Source: DATIUV01 sp049322755 (GTDB lineage: Bacteria > Pseudomonadota > Gammaproteobacteria > Burkholderiales > UBA6910). From it: a stretch of 64,000 nt of DNA. The position numbers and the translations under genes are program-made. Positions within the stretch are counted from its first letter, which is position 1; each line of letters begins with the position of its first letter. Location: the NCBI GenBank assembly GCA_049322755.1, contig JBMOQX010000039.1, positions 16,607 through 80,606 of the forward strand. The letters are read 5' to 3'. Under the pieces are notes generated by a model. That model was given only the letters and a program-made list of their open reading frames with translations. It made no database searches and had not been told where the DNA came from. Positions 9,139-18,555 of this stretch are shown in pieces.

Positions 9139-9334
9139 GAGCGCTCCCCTGGCGGCGGATGCCGCGGCCGGCCGGCGCCACGGGACCCCTGGTCTTGTGA
9201 GAGGCGCGGCGGCAGGCTCCGCCGCGCATGGGGAAACAAGCTTAGCCGAAAACTGCGGACGTCGAAATGAAGCTTGCGCGGCGATCCGGCGGCGGCGCCA
9301 GGCCGGACACCGGCCGGCGGGGCCGGGGCCGGCT
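9139..9334 (-). other. Intergenic leader of the glutamate dehydrogenase gene with a GC-rich hairpin
   Basis: 196 bases between the Rieske gene stop and the dehydrogenase start. It contains a perfect 9-bp stem, GCGCGGCGG (9204-9212) with CCGCCGCGC (9219-9227), around a 6-base loop and without a T-run on either side. This could be a leader structure of the gdhB message or a factor-dependent terminator for the upstream gene. I see no convincing sigma-70 boxes here. Confidence 0.35.
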
Positions 9335-9652
9335 TCAGTCCGCCGGCAGCTGCACCTGCACCACGCCGCCTTCCACCCGGACCGGAAACGTGCGGATGTC
9401 CTCGTAAGCCGGCGGCGCCTTCACCGCGCCGGTGCGCACGCAGAACCGCGCGCCGTGCCGCGGGCAGACGATCTCGTCGCCTTCCACCTCGCCGCTGGCC
9501 AGATCGCCGCCGTCATGGGTGCACAGGTCCTCCACGGCGAAGAATTCGCCGTCGACATTGACCACGGCGATGAAAGTGCCTTCCACGTCCGCGGCGACCG
9601 CCGTCCCGGGGCCGATATCGGCGGCGGCGGCAACGTCGAACCAGTCGGCCAT
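9335..9652 (-). CDS. Rieske [2Fe-2S] ferredoxin (non-heme oxygenase type)
   Basis: A 105-residue soluble protein with both Rieske cluster motifs, C44-T-H46 and C63-P-R-H66, each binding one iron of a [2Fe-2S] cluster through Cys and His. The length and lack of a membrane anchor match the small ferredoxins that feed aromatic-ring dioxygenases or nitrite reductase (NirD/BphF-like), not the bc1-type Rieske subunit. No oxygenase or nitrite reductase large subunit is nearby. It lies about 100 bases downstream of sufT at the end of the SUF cluster. It may therefore be a general electron carrier or a cluster-related accessory; that part is inference. Confidence 0.88.
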   Translation of the reverse strand: MADWFDVAAAADIGPGTAVAADVEGTFIAVVNVDGEFFAVEDLCTHDGGDLASGEVEGDEIVCPRHGARFCVRTGAVKAPPAYEDIRTFPVRVEGGVVQVQLPAD

Positions 9653-9749
9653 TTCGGGAAATGTGCGGTGGGCAATGCGGAACGGGTGGCAGGCCGCAGG
9701 GTTTTGGGAACGGTGTTACCCATTCCCGATCACCCATGGCCCATCCCCC

Positions 9750-10103
9750 TCAGAGCATGCCCAGCTGCAGCTTGGCGCCCTCGGTCATCCGGTCCTGGGT
9801 CCAGGGCGGCTCCCAGGTCAGCTCGACTTTCACGTCCTTGACGCCCGCCACCTCCGCCACCCGCTCCTGCACCGTCTGTGGAAACGTCTGCGCCACCGGG
9901 CAGCCCGGCGCCGTGAGCGTCATCTGGATCGCGACGTCGCCCGAAGGCTGCACATCGAGCGCGTAGATGAGGCCGAGATCGTAGATGTTGACCGGAATCT
10001 CCGGGTCGAAAATCTGCTTCAGCGCCGCGACCACCCGCTGCTCCAGCTCGTCCAGCGTCGCGTTTTCGTCCTGATGGTCCAGCGTCTGCGGAGAATTCAG
10101 CAT
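9750..10103 (-). CDS. sufT: SUF-associated DUF59/MIP18 protein SufT
   Basis: A 117-residue protein of the MIP18/DUF59 family. It has the family signature DPEIPVNIYDLGLIY at residues 33-47 and the reactive cysteine C68 in TAPGCPV. DUF59 proteins at the end of suf operons (SufT) assist maturation of iron-sulfur proteins, particularly under high demand. It is the last gene of the tight suf run, 4 bases after sufU. PaaD is a homologue acting on phenylacetyl-CoA epoxidase, but no paa genes are present, so SufT is the better name. Confidence 0.88.
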   Translation of the reverse strand: MLNSPQTLDHQDENATLDELEQRVVAALKQIFDPEIPVNIYDLGLIYALDVQPSGDVAIQMTLTAPGCPVAQTFPQTVQERVAEVAGVKDVKVELTWEPPWTQDRMTEGAKLQLGML

Positions 10104-10107
10104 GGGT

Positions 10108-10554
10108 TTACTCGGTCGTCACCGGAACCTGCTCGCCGTGCATCGCGGCATGCACGGTGTGCCATGCCAGGGTCGCGCACTTCACCCGGGCCGGAAACTC
10201 CCGCACGCCGGCCAGCACCTCCAGCTTGCCGAGATCGTGCGCGTGGCCGTCGGCGGAATCCGTGAGCGCGGAATGGAACTCCTCGAACAGCTGCTCCGCC
10301 TCGGCCAGCGTCTTGCCCTTCAGGGCCTCGGTCATGAGCGAAGCCGACGCCGTGGAGATGGCGCAGCCCGAGCCCTGGAAGCTCACGTCGGCGATGCGCT
10401 CGCCGTCCAGTCTGAGGAAGATGGTGACCTTGTCGCCACACATCGGATTGAAGCCGTCGGCCTTGCGGTCGGCGGGATCCATCGCGCGGAAATTGCGCGG
10501 GTGGCGGTTGTGATCGAAGATCACTTCCTGGTAGAGCTCGCGCAGGTCGGCCAT
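10108..10554 (-). CDS. sufU: SufU-type iron-sulfur assembly protein
   Basis: A 148-residue IscU-fold protein with the SufU features: metal ligands C39, D41, C64 and C126, and an ~20-residue insertion between the second and third cysteines (about residues 98-122) that true IscU scaffolds lack. In Bacillus, SufU is a zinc-dependent sulfurtransferase that accepts persulfide from SufS rather than a scaffold. The ATG overlaps the sufS stop by one base (TGATG on the minus strand), so the two are almost certainly coupled, consistent with a SufS-SufU pair. This replaces the SufE partner seen in enterobacteria. Confidence 0.92.
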   Translation of the reverse strand: MADLRELYQEVIFDHNRHPRNFRAMDPADRKADGFNPMCGDKVTIFLRLDGERIADVSFQGSGCAISTASASLMTEALKGKTLAEAEQLFEEFHSALTDSADGHAHDLGKLEVLAGVREFPARVKCATLAWHTVHAAMHGEQVPVTTE

Positions 10555-11810
10555 CAGCCAAACACCTCCCTCGCCTTGTGGATCCCGCGCACCAGCGCGT
10601 CCACGTCCTCGCGCGTGTTGTAGAGGGCGAAAGATGCCCGCGCGGTGGCAGGCACGCCGAAGCGGTCCATCACCGGCATCGCGCAATGGTGCCCGGCACG
10701 GATCGCCACGCCCTCGTGATCGAGGATGGTGCCGATGTCGTGGGGATGGATGCGGTCCATGACGAAGCCCAGGATGCCGGCCTTCTCCCGCGCGGTGCCG
10801 ATCAGCCGCAGCCCGGGGATGTCCGACACCGCGGCGGTGGCGTAGGCGAGCAGCTCGTTCTCGTGGGCGGCGATGGCGTCCAGCCCGATCGCCGCGACGT
10901 ACTCCAGCGCCACGCCGAGCCCGATCGCGCCGGCGATGTTGGGCGTGCCGGCCTCGAACTTGTACGGCAGGTCGTTGTAGAGCGTGCGCTCGAAGGTCAC
11001 CACCTTGATCATGTCGCCGCCGCCCTGGTAGGGCGGCATGCTCTTCAGCAGCGCTTCCTTGGCATACAGGACGCCGATGCCGGTCGGCGCGTAGATCTTG
11101 TGGCCGGAGAAGACGTAGAAATCGCAGTCCAGCGCGCGCACGTCCACCGCCACGTGGGGCACCGCCTGGGCGCCGTCCAGCAGCACCTTGGCGCCGACCC
11201 GCCTGGCATCCGCGATGATGCGCTCCACCGGGTTGATGGTGCCGAGGGCGTTGGAAACGTGCACGACGGACACGAGCCTGGTGCGCTCGCCGAGCAGCCT
11301 CTCGAATTCCTCGTAGATCATCTCGCCGGCGTCGTTGATCGGCGCCACCTTGAGCACCGCGCCGGTCTGCTCGCACAGCATCTGCCAGGGCACGATGTTG
11401 GAATGGTGCTCCATGGCGGTGATCAGGATCTCGTCGCCGGCGCCGAGCTGGGAGCGGCCCCAGCTCTGCGCCACCAGGTTGATGCCCTCGGTGCAGCCGC
11501 GCACGAACACGATTTCCTTCACCGACGCCGCGTTGATGAACCGGCGCACGGTTTCGCGCGCGCCCTCGAACGCGTCGGTTGCCTCCTGGGACAGCGCGTG
11601 CACGCCGCGATGGACGTTGGAGTTGTACTGCTCGTAGTAGCGGGTGTCGGCCTCGATCACCGTCCGGGGTTTCTGGCTGGTCGCGGCGTTGTCCAGATAG
11701 GCGAGCGGCTTGCCGTGCACGGTGCGGTTCAGAACCGGAAAATCCTGCCGCCAGCGCTCGGCGCGCTCCGCCGGCATGCTCCGCACCACCGCCTGATCGA
11801 TCGCGCTCAT
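10554..11810 (-). CDS. sufS: Cysteine desulfurase SufS
   Basis: A 418-residue group II cysteine desulfurase. Visible landmarks are TAMEHHSNIVPW, the PLP-binding lysine in SGHKIYAPTG (about residue 237), and the catalytic cysteine in RAGHHCAMP (about residue 374), which carries the persulfide. The enzyme converts L-cysteine to alanine and hands sulfur to SufU for the SufBCD scaffold. The ATG at 11810 overlaps the sufD stop by four bases (ATGA), which fixes the start; the reading frame is open far upstream, but that part is shadow of sufD. Length and motifs are normal for SufS. Confidence 0.96.
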   Translation of the reverse strand: MSAIDQAVVRSMPAERAERWRQDFPVLNRTVHGKPLAYLDNAATSQKPRTVIEADTRYYEQYNSNVHRGVHALSQEATDAFEGARETVRRFINAASVKEIVFVRGCTEGINLVAQSWGRSQLGAGDEILITAMEHHSNIVPWQMLCEQTGAVLKVAPINDAGEMIYEEFERLLGERTRLVSVVHVSNALGTINPVERIIADARRVGAKVLLDGAQAVPHVAVDVRALDCDFYVFSGHKIYAPTGIGVLYAKEALLKSMPPYQGGGDMIKVVTFERTLYNDLPYKFEAGTPNIAGAIGLGVALEYVAAIGLDAIAAHENELLAYATAAVSDIPGLRLIGTAREKAGILGFVMDRIHPHDIGTILDHEGVAIRAGHHCAMPVMDRFGVPATARASFALYNTREDVDALVRGIHKAREVFG

Positions 11811-13140
11811 AGGGACTCCCGGATGCTCTCGCCCTCGGGCAGGCGGGTGAGCAGCGCCTGCTCCAGGCGGACGCGCACCGGCTCCAGCCGGATGCGGTTC
11901 AGCACGTCGTTGGCGAAGGCGTAGGTCAGCAGGCTGCGCGCGGTCGCCTCGCCGATGCCGCGCGAGCGCAGGTAGAACAGCATGTCGTCGTCCAGCTGCC
12001 CGACGGTGGCGCCGTGGGCGCACTTGACGTCGTCGGCGAAGATCTCCAGCTGGGGCTTGGTGTCGATCTCGGCGTCCCGCGACAGCAGCAGATTGTTGTT
12101 CACCTGCTGGGCGTCGGTCTGCTGCGCGCCCTCGTGCACCATCACCCGGCCGTTGAAGACGCCGCGGCCGTGCCCGTCCAGGATGCCGCGGTAATACTCG
12201 CGGCTGACGCAGCGCGGCACCGCGTGGTCGACGCGGGTGTGATGGTCCACGTGCTGGCGGCCCCCCGCCAGGTAGAGGCCGTTCAGCGTCGCCTCGGCGC
12301 CGGGCCCCTCGAAGCGCACCTCGATGTCGTTGCGCGCCAGCTGGGCGCCCATCGCCACCGAGTGGGATGTGAGCCGGCTGTCGCGCGCCTGGGCGGCGCG
12401 GATCGCAGCCACGTGCACCGATTTCACGTCCTCCTGCAGCAGCTTGACGTGCTCGACGCCGGCCTTCGCACCCACCGCGATCCGGGTCGCCGCCGTGGTC
12501 AGCATCGCGGCGCCCGGCAGGCTGACGTAGTGCTCGATCACCGTGGCCTCGGTGCCCTCGCCCGCCTCCACCACGTTGCGCACGTGCGCGGCGTGCTCGC
12601 CACCGGTGGCCATGAAGATCACGTGCACCGGGCGCGGCAGCCGGGCGCCGGCCTCGAGCCGGATCGCCGCACCGTCGCTCCAGAGCGCGGCGTTCAGCGC
12701 GTCGAAGCCGCTGCCGCCGGGCGCGGTGGCCAGTGCCTGCGGCAGCCACCCGGCGCCGTCGGTCAGCGCCGCCGAGAGCGGCTGCACCGTGGCGCCGGCC
12801 GGGAGAGTGTCGATGCGGGAGAGGCCCGCGGCGTAATGGCCGTCGACGAACACCAGGATGTCCGCGTCCAGATCGGAAAAGACGTGCTCCGCCACGCGCT
12901 CCGCCGGCACTTCGCCAGGCGTCGCCACCGGCGCGAAATGCTTGCGCTCCACCGCGGCCACGTTGGTGTACTTCCAGTCTTCGTGCCGCAGCGTCGGGAA
13001 GCCCAGCGCCCGGAAGCGCTCCAGCGCGTCGCGGCGCAGCTTCTCGACCCAGGTCACGCCATGCCCCGGCAGGCGCCCGCCCAGCGCCGCGAAATCGTCG
13101 GCGTAACGCTGGATCGCCGGGCTCTGAATGTCTTCGACCT

Positions 13141-13144
<4 letters not shown>
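11807..13144 (-). CDS. sufD: Fe-S cluster assembly scaffold subunit SufD
   Basis: A 445-residue SufD of normal length. The N-terminal helical segment carries LRHEDWKYTNV, typical of SufD. The parallel beta-helix core follows, with GRQHVDHHTRVDH and an intact HGATVGQLDDDMLFYLRSRG block (about residues 380-400) near the C-terminus. SufD partners SufB in the SufBC2D scaffold and is needed for iron entry. It overlaps both neighbours by four bases (sufC upstream, sufS downstream), indicating a tightly coupled operon. Confidence 0.96.
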
Positions 13145-13905
<761 letters not shown>

Positions 13906-13933
13906 TTCCGATCCCTTGGTTCACTCGATTCCT

Positions 13934-14085
13934 ACCACCGAGGCATAGAGACACAGAGAGAGGCAAAGTCTCCAACCGCGAAGGACGCAAAGGAAAAGCA
14001 ACCTTTTCGCAACCTGCCATGCAAATCCTTCGCGTCCTTTGCGATGAAAAGGCCTTTGCCTTGCTCCGCGCCTCTGCGTCTATAT
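13934..14085. repeat. Nested inverted repeat element, copy A (between sufC and sufB)
   Basis: About 150 bases with two nested arm pairs. Inner arms: CGCGAAGGACGCAAAGG (about 13977-13993) against CCTTCGCGTCCTTTGCG (14027-14043). Outer arms are degenerate: GAGACACAGAGAGAGGC on the left and GCGCCTCTGCGTCTAT on the right. The same design recurs at about 22.9 and 27.6 kb. It is noncoding, lies between two genes of the same operon, and lacks a transposase or obvious target duplication. In the mRNA it would fold into a long imperfect stem. Confidence 0.75.
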
Positions 14086-14097
14086 CGTTCATTCCGA

Positions 14098-15546
14098 TCA
14101 GCCGACGCTGCCTTCCAGCGAGACGCCGAGCAGCTTCTGCGCCTCCACGGCGAATTCCATCGGCAGCTCCTTGAACACTTCCTTGCAGAAACCGTTGACG
14201 ATCATCGATACTGCGTCCTCGGCCGAGATGCCGCGCTGCTGGCAGTAGAACAGCTGGTCCTCGCCGATGCGCGAGGTGGTGGCCTCGTGCTCCACCTTGG
14301 CCGTCGGGTTCTTCACCTCGATGTAGGGGAAGGTGTGGGCGCTGCACCTGTCGCCCATCAGCATCGAGTCGCACTGGGTGTAGTTGCGCGCGTTGTCCGC
14401 GCCCTTGAGGATCTTGACCAGCCCGCGGTAGGCGTTCTGGCCGCGGCCCGCCGAAATTCCCTTGGAGACGATGGTGCTCTTGGTGTTCTTGCCGATGTGC
14501 ACCATCTTGGTTCCGGTGTCGGCCTGCTGGCGGTTGTTGGTCAGCGCCACCGAATAGAACTCGCCCACCGAGCTGTCGCCCTTGAGGATGCAGCTTGGGT
14601 ACTTCCAGGTGATGGCCGAACCGGTCTCCACCTGGGTCCAGGAGATGTGCGAGTTCACCCCGCGGCACTCGCCGCGCTTGGTGACGAAGTTGTAGATGCC
14701 GCCCTTGCCATCCTTGTCGCCCGGATACCAGTTCTGCACCGTGGAGTACTTGATCTTGGCGTTGTCCAGCGCCACCAGCTCCACCACCGCCGCGTGCAGC
14801 TGGTTCTCGTCGCGCATCGGCGCCGTGCAGCCCTCCAGGTAGGAGACGTAGGCGCCCTCGTCGGCGACGATCAGCGTGCGCTCGAACTGGCCGGTGGACT
14901 TGGCGTTGATGCGGAAATAGGTGGAGAGCTCCATCGGGCAGCGCACGCCCTTGGGCACGTAGACGAAGGAGCCGTCGGAGAACACCGCCGAATTGAGCGC
15001 GGCGTAGAAGTTGTCGGTATAGGGCACGACGCTGCCCAGGTATTTCTGCACCAGCTCCGGGTGATCCTTCACCGCCTCCGAGAACGAGCAGAAGATGATG
15101 CCCATGGCCCCGAGTTTGTCCTTGAACGTCGTCGCCACGGAAACGCTGTCGAACACCGCGTCCACCGCGACGCCCGCCAGCAGCTCCTGCTCCTTGAGCG
15201 GGATGCCCAGCTTCTCGTAGGTGCGCAGCAGTTCGGGATCGACCTCGTCCAGGCTCTTGGGCGCGTCCTTCTTGCTCTTGGGCGCTGCGTAGTAGTACAG
15301 GTCCTGGTAGTCGATGGGCGGATAGTGGACGCTGGCCCACTTCGGCTCGCGCATGGAAAGCCATTGGCGGAACGCCTTCAGCCGCCACTCCAGCATGAAT
15401 TCGGGCTCGCCCTTGCGCTCCGAGATCAGGCGCACGATGTCTTCGTTCAGGCCCTTGGGAAAGGCCTCCATCTCGATCTCGGTCTCGAAGCCGTGCTGGT
15501 ATTCCTGGCTGATGAGCTGGTCGAGCTGATGTGCAGCAGTGGACAT
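14098..15546 (-). CDS. sufB: Fe-S cluster assembly scaffold protein SufB
   Basis: A 482-residue SufB. Conserved blocks include EFMLEWRLKAFRQWL in the N-terminal region, YVPKGVRCPMELSTYFRIN and ECRGVNSHISWTQVETGSA in the core, and the C-terminal IGEDQLFYCQQRGISAEDA with cysteine C404-like placement. SufB is the subunit on which the nascent cluster is built, in complex with SufC and SufD. It begins 27 bases after the Rrf2-type regulator and is the first structural gene of the operon. Length is normal for the family (E. coli SufB has 495). Confidence 0.97.
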   Translation of the reverse strand: MSTAAHQLDQLISQEYQHGFETEIEMEAFPKGLNEDIVRLISERKGEPEFMLEWRLKAFRQWLSMREPKWASVHYPPIDYQDLYYYAAPKSKKDAPKSLDEVDPELLRTYEKLGIPLKEQELLAGVAVDAVFDSVSVATTFKDKLGAMGIIFCSFSEAVKDHPELVQKYLGSVVPYTDNFYAALNSAVFSDGSFVYVPKGVRCPMELSTYFRINAKSTGQFERTLIVADEGAYVSYLEGCTAPMRDENQLHAAVVELVALDNAKIKYSTVQNWYPGDKDGKGGIYNFVTKRGECRGVNSHISWTQVETGSAITWKYPSCILKGDSSVGEFYSVALTNNRQQADTGTKMVHIGKNTKSTIVSKGISAGRGQNAYRGLVKILKGADNARNYTQCDSMLMGDRCSAHTFPYIEVKNPTAKVEHEATTSRIGEDQLFYCQQRGISAEDAVSMIVNGFCKEVFKELPMEFAVEAQKLLGVSLEGSVG

Positions 15547-15573
15547 GAATGACTCCTGTCGGAACCTGTTTCG

Positions 15574-16032
15574 CTACGCCACTGTGGCCCGCGGGCGGGC
15601 ACGCAGCTGGTCGGTATTGATCACGCTCAAGGTCGGCTGGGCCATCTCCGCCAGCGTCACGCCCTGCAGCGCGCGCCGGACGGCGTGGGTGATCTTCATC
15701 CAGTTGGGCCGGATCGAGCAGGAATCCTCCTGTTCGCACACGCCCGGCTGGCTCGAGCACTCGGTCAGCGCGATGGGGCCCTCGATGGCATCGACGATCT
15801 CGGCGAGGCTGATGGACTCCGGCGCGCGCGCCAGGCTGTAGCCGCCCTTGGTGCCGCGGTGGGACACCAGCAGGTCGGCACGCGCCAGCAGCTTGAGGAT
15901 CTTGCTGACGGTGGGCAGTGACACCTGGGTGGCGGCGGCGATTTCCGCGGCGTTGTGCACGCCTTCCGGCCGCCGGGCCAGATAGGTCATGACCAGGGTC
16001 CCGTAGTCCGTTAGTTTGCTCATCCGTATCAT
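15574..16032 (-). CDS. Rrf2 family regulator of the SUF operon
   Basis: A 152-residue Rrf2-type winged-helix regulator matching the group found upstream of sufB in Xanthomonas and related bacteria. The helix-turn-helix spans about residues 27-55 and the wing carries GTKGGYSLAR. Three cysteines, C92, C99 and C105, lie where IscR binds its [2Fe-2S] cluster, so cluster sensing is plausible. Residue 43, a glutamate that tunes site choice in IscR, is Ser here. I use the ATG at 16032, which gives the family N-terminus MIRMSKLTDYG; an ATG at 16023 is possible. A palindromic operator lies just upstream, suggesting autoregulation. Confidence 0.9.
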   Translation of the reverse strand: MIRMSKLTDYGTLVMTYLARRPEGVHNAAEIAAATQVSLPTVSKILKLLARADLLVSHRGTKGGYSLARAPESISLAEIVDAIEGPIALTECSSQPGVCEQEDSCSIRPNWMKITHAVRRALQGVTLAEMAQPTLSVINTDQLRARPRATVA

Positions 16033-16059
16033 CGCCTGGAGCCGTTCCCAGCCAAATTT

Positions 16060-16095
16060 AGGACTATTTTAGTCCTGTATCGTTCGTCGGTTCAA
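16060..16095 (-). promoter_or_regulatory. Promoter with IscR type-1-like palindrome upstream of the suf regulator
   Basis: A perfect 7-bp inverted repeat, AGGACTA (16060-16066) and TAGTCCT (16070-16076), around TTT. Its core matches all 13 positions of the IscR type-1 core GACTRWWWYAGTC. On the minus strand it overlaps a predicted -10 TAAAAT (16071-16066), with a -35 TTGAAC (16095-16090) 18 bases upstream. Binding of the adjacent Rrf2 protein or IscR here would block the suf operon promoter. The palindrome is read directly from sequence; the binding protein is inferred. Confidence 0.75.
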
Positions 16096-16101
16096 CAGGT
16101 T

Positions 16102-16132
16102 TTGCTTATAAAACCCTACCGACGGGTATACT
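16102..16132 (+). promoter_or_regulatory. Candidate sigma-70 promoter for the downstream hydrolase
   Basis: TTGCTT (16102-16107) and TATACT (16127-16132) are separated by 19 bases, slightly longer than optimal. If used, transcription would start near 16139. That argues that the hydrolase gene starts at the GTG at 16168 rather than at the in-frame codon at 16102. The region between the divergent suf regulator and this gene is locally AT-rich, as expected for a double promoter. Confidence 0.4.
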
Positions 16133-16167
16133 TCACACAAAAAATCAGTCCCCTGCATCTAAGCCCG

Positions 16168-17073
16168 GTGAAACAGAAGTCCTTCCTGAGCCCCGGCCCC
16201 GGGAGCTTCCATCGCGTCGCCTACACCGAATGGGGCGCCCCCGGAAGCTCACGGGTGGCGGTCTGCGTGCACGGTCTGACCCGCAACGGCCGCGATTTCG
16301 ACGTCCTCGCCCGGACGCTGGAGGACGACTATCGCGTCATCTGCCCCGACGTCGCCGGGCGCGGCGGCAGCGACTGGCTGGACGATCCGGCGGGCTACGG
16401 CTATCCGCTGTATGTCGCCGACATGGCGGCCCTGCTCTCCCGCGTCGCGGACACCGTGCGCGGCTCGGTGTGGCGCCGGCTGGGGCGCTGGGCGTCGGGG
16501 CGGCCCCGCGTGACCCAAGTGGACTGGGTGGGCACTTCCATGGGCGGAATCATCGGCATGATGCTGGCCGCGCGCCCGGATTCACCGATCCGGCGCCTGG
16601 TGCTGAACGACGTCGGCGCGGTGGTGCCCGCCGCCGCGCTCAACCGCCTTGCCGGGTACGTCGGCCACGACCCCCATTTCGACTCGCTGGAGGCGTTCGA
16701 GGCCTACGTGCGCGACGTCTACCGCTCGTTCGGCCCCCTCTCCGACGGCCAGTGGCGCCACCTCGCCGCCCACAGTCACCGCCGCACCGCGGACGGCCGC
16801 TACGCGCCCAACTACGACCCCGCCATCGGCCGTGCCTTCACCACGCCTTTCGAGAAGGACCTGGAGTTGTGGACGGTCTGGGATGCGATCCACTGCCCGG
16901 TGCTGGTGCTACGCGGCGCCGATTCCGACCTGCTCACGCGCGCGACGGTGCGGCGCATGCAGGAACGCGGCCCCGGCGCCCGGCTGGTGGAGTTCGCCGG
17001 CGTCGGCCACGCCCCGGCGCTGATGGCGGCCGAGCAGGTACGCGTGGTGCGGGATTTTCTGCTGGCGCCGTGA
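16168..17073 (+). CDS. Alpha/beta hydrolase
   Basis: A 301-residue alpha/beta hydrolase. The oxyanion HG motif (CVHGLTRNGRDF), the nucleophile elbow GTSMGG (Ser near residue 124) and a C-terminal GVGHAP histidine are all present, so a serine esterase, lipase or C-C hydrolase activity is likely. A DVAGRGGSDW segment after strand 4 is typical of the family. A ~25-residue insertion (about residues 92-115) precedes the nucleophile. The substrate cannot be read from sequence. The start is uncertain: GTG at 16168 fits the predicted promoter, but the frame is open to 16102. It stands alone, divergent from the suf operon. Confidence 0.8.
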   Translation: MKQKSFLSPGPGSFHRVAYTEWGAPGSSRVAVCVHGLTRNGRDFDVLARTLEDDYRVICPDVAGRGGSDWLDDPAGYGYPLYVADMAALLSRVADTVRGSVWRRLGRWASGRPRVTQVDWVGTSMGGIIGMMLAARPDSPIRRLVLNDVGAVVPAAALNRLAGYVGHDPHFDSLEAFEAYVRDVYRSFGPLSDGQWRHLAAHSHRRTADGRYAPNYDPAIGRAFTTPFEKDLELWTVWDAIHCPVLVLRGADSDLLTRATVRRMQERGPGARLVEFAGVGHAPALMAAEQVRVVRDFLLAP

Positions 17074-17164
17074 CCCGATTCGGCGCCGCGTCCGCGGAAC
17101 TCGACGTAGAATTGCCCACTTCGCCGCCGGACCCCCGCGTCCGACGCAGGGCATCAGGGGGAAT

Positions 17165-18076
17165 GTGTTGAATCAGTCCAAGAGCCTGCCGATCTGGATC
17201 GCACTGGTGAGCGCCATCGTGCTCGGCTTCGTCATCCTGATTGCCGGCACCCGCGTTCCCGGGGCCGAAGTGAACTGGGGCGATCTCGTCAGCGAATCAC
17301 TGTTCGCGGTGATGGTGCTGGCCTGGATCGTCCTCGCCAGCCAGCTGGAGCTGCAGCCCGTCGTCGCCCGGCTGCTCCACGCCGGATTCGTGCTCGTATT
17401 TCTGGGCGGGATCGCCGACGCCCTGGACGAGACCCACGTCGTTCCCGCGGTCCTCGGGGGCCTGTTCGAGAACGTCGCCTTCCCGCTGGGCATGCTCATG
17501 GTCACGGCCGCCGTCTACCGGCTGCGCCGCGACTATGTCCGCACCCTCGCCACGCTGCGCGGGGAGAAGGACCTGTTCGAGGCGCGCAGCGTGAGCGACG
17601 CCCAGACCACGCTGCTCAACCGCCGCGCCTTCGACGAGGCCTTGTCCGTGCAGATGGCGGCCGCCATTCAGAACCACCGGCCGCTGTCGCTGCTGGTGCT
17701 GGATTTGGACGATTTCAAGCAGTTCAACGACGCCTACGGCCATCCGGAGGGCGACAAGGTCATCGCCGCCACCGGCCAGGTGATCCGCCGCTGCATCCGC
17801 GGCACCGATCTGGGGTGCCGCTACGGCGGGGAGGAGTTCGCGGTGATCCTGCCCGAAGCCGGCCACGACGAGGCGATGCGGGTCGCCGAGCGGATCCGCA
17901 AGGAGTTCGCCCTGACGGTATTCGAGCCGCGCCCCGGCGAGAAGGTCACCAAGACCCTCAGCATCGGACTGGCGAGCCTGCAGCCCAACGACTCGCCCGC
18001 GGTGCTGTTCGACCGCGCCGACGGCGCCCTCTACGCCGCCAAGCGCATGGGCAAGGACCGCTCGCTCTACGGCTGA
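17165..18076 (+). CDS. Membrane-bound GGDEF diguanylate cyclase
   Basis: A 303-residue protein. The N-terminal ~120 residues hold about four membrane helices (near 9-27, 43-60, 68-86 and 98-117) with no recognised sensor domain. A GGDEF domain follows (about 135-300). The metal-binding DLDDFKQFND segment and the active-site motif GGEEF (about 221-225) are intact, so it should make cyclic di-GMP from two GTP. The start is a GTG preceded by AGGGGGA. It lies about 90 bases after the hydrolase gene and is followed by DUF1992. Signal input is unknown. Confidence 0.9.
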   Translation: MLNQSKSLPIWIALVSAIVLGFVILIAGTRVPGAEVNWGDLVSESLFAVMVLAWIVLASQLELQPVVARLLHAGFVLVFLGGIADALDETHVVPAVLGGLFENVAFPLGMLMVTAAVYRLRRDYVRTLATLRGEKDLFEARSVSDAQTTLLNRRAFDEALSVQMAAAIQNHRPLSLLVLDLDDFKQFNDAYGHPEGDKVIAATGQVIRRCIRGTDLGCRYGGEEFAVILPEAGHDEAMRVAERIRKEFALTVFEPRPGEKVTKTLSIGLASLQPNDSPAVLFDRADGALYAAKRMGKDRSLYG

Positions 18077-18177
18077 CCGCGAAGCGCAGGCGCCGTGGCG
18101 AACGGCGCGCATCGCCTTGACCATCGGCCCGCACCAGCACATCATCGGCGGAGTCCCTCAGCCATCGCCGTCACCCC

Positions 18178-18555
18178 GTGCTCCTGTTCGACGTCATCGC
18201 CGAGAACCGCATCCAGGAGGCCATCGACGCGGGCGTCCTCGACAACCTGCCGGGCGCCGGCGAGCCGCTCGACCTGACCGAGGACCCCCTGGTCCCGACG
18301 GAGCTGCGCGCCGCCTACCGGATGCTCAAGAACGCGGGGTATGTGCCACCGGAGGTGGAGCAGCTAAAGGAACTGCGGGAACTTGAACAGCGGGTGGCCG
18401 AGGCGCCGGACCCGGACCGCCGCCGCCGGGCGCTGGCGAAGCTGACCCTGCTTTCCGCCCGGCTGGCCGAGTCCCGCGGACTCGGAGGATATCTGCGCAT
18501 CGAGGCCCAGTACCGGGAAAAGGTGCTCAACCGGTTGCAGGGCCTTCCGGATTAG
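18178..18555 (+). CDS. DUF1992 (DnaJ-homologue-like) domain protein
   Basis: A 125-residue protein whose first ~70 residues match DUF1992: FDVIAENRIQEAIDAGVLDNLPGAGEPL (given here in part), followed by the PTELRAAYRMLKNAGYVPPEVE segment. This domain also occurs in eukaryotic DNAJC28, hence the name, but there is no J domain or HPD motif, so co-chaperone activity should not be assumed. The C-terminal half is a charged helix. The start is a GTG at 18178. It lies 101 bases after the diguanylate cyclase gene on the same strand. Confidence 0.85.
   Translation: MLLFDVIAENRIQEAIDAGVLDNLPGAGEPLDLTEDPLVPTELRAAYRMLKNAGYVPPEVEQLKELRELEQRVAEAPDPDRRRRALAKLTLLSARLAESRGLGGYLRIEAQYREKVLNRLQGLPD

Noticed and set aside
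16102..16167. N-terminal extension of the hydrolase gene
   Set aside because: The segment overlaps a predicted promoter and is not part of the hydrolase fold; the GTG at 16168 is preferred, though not proven.
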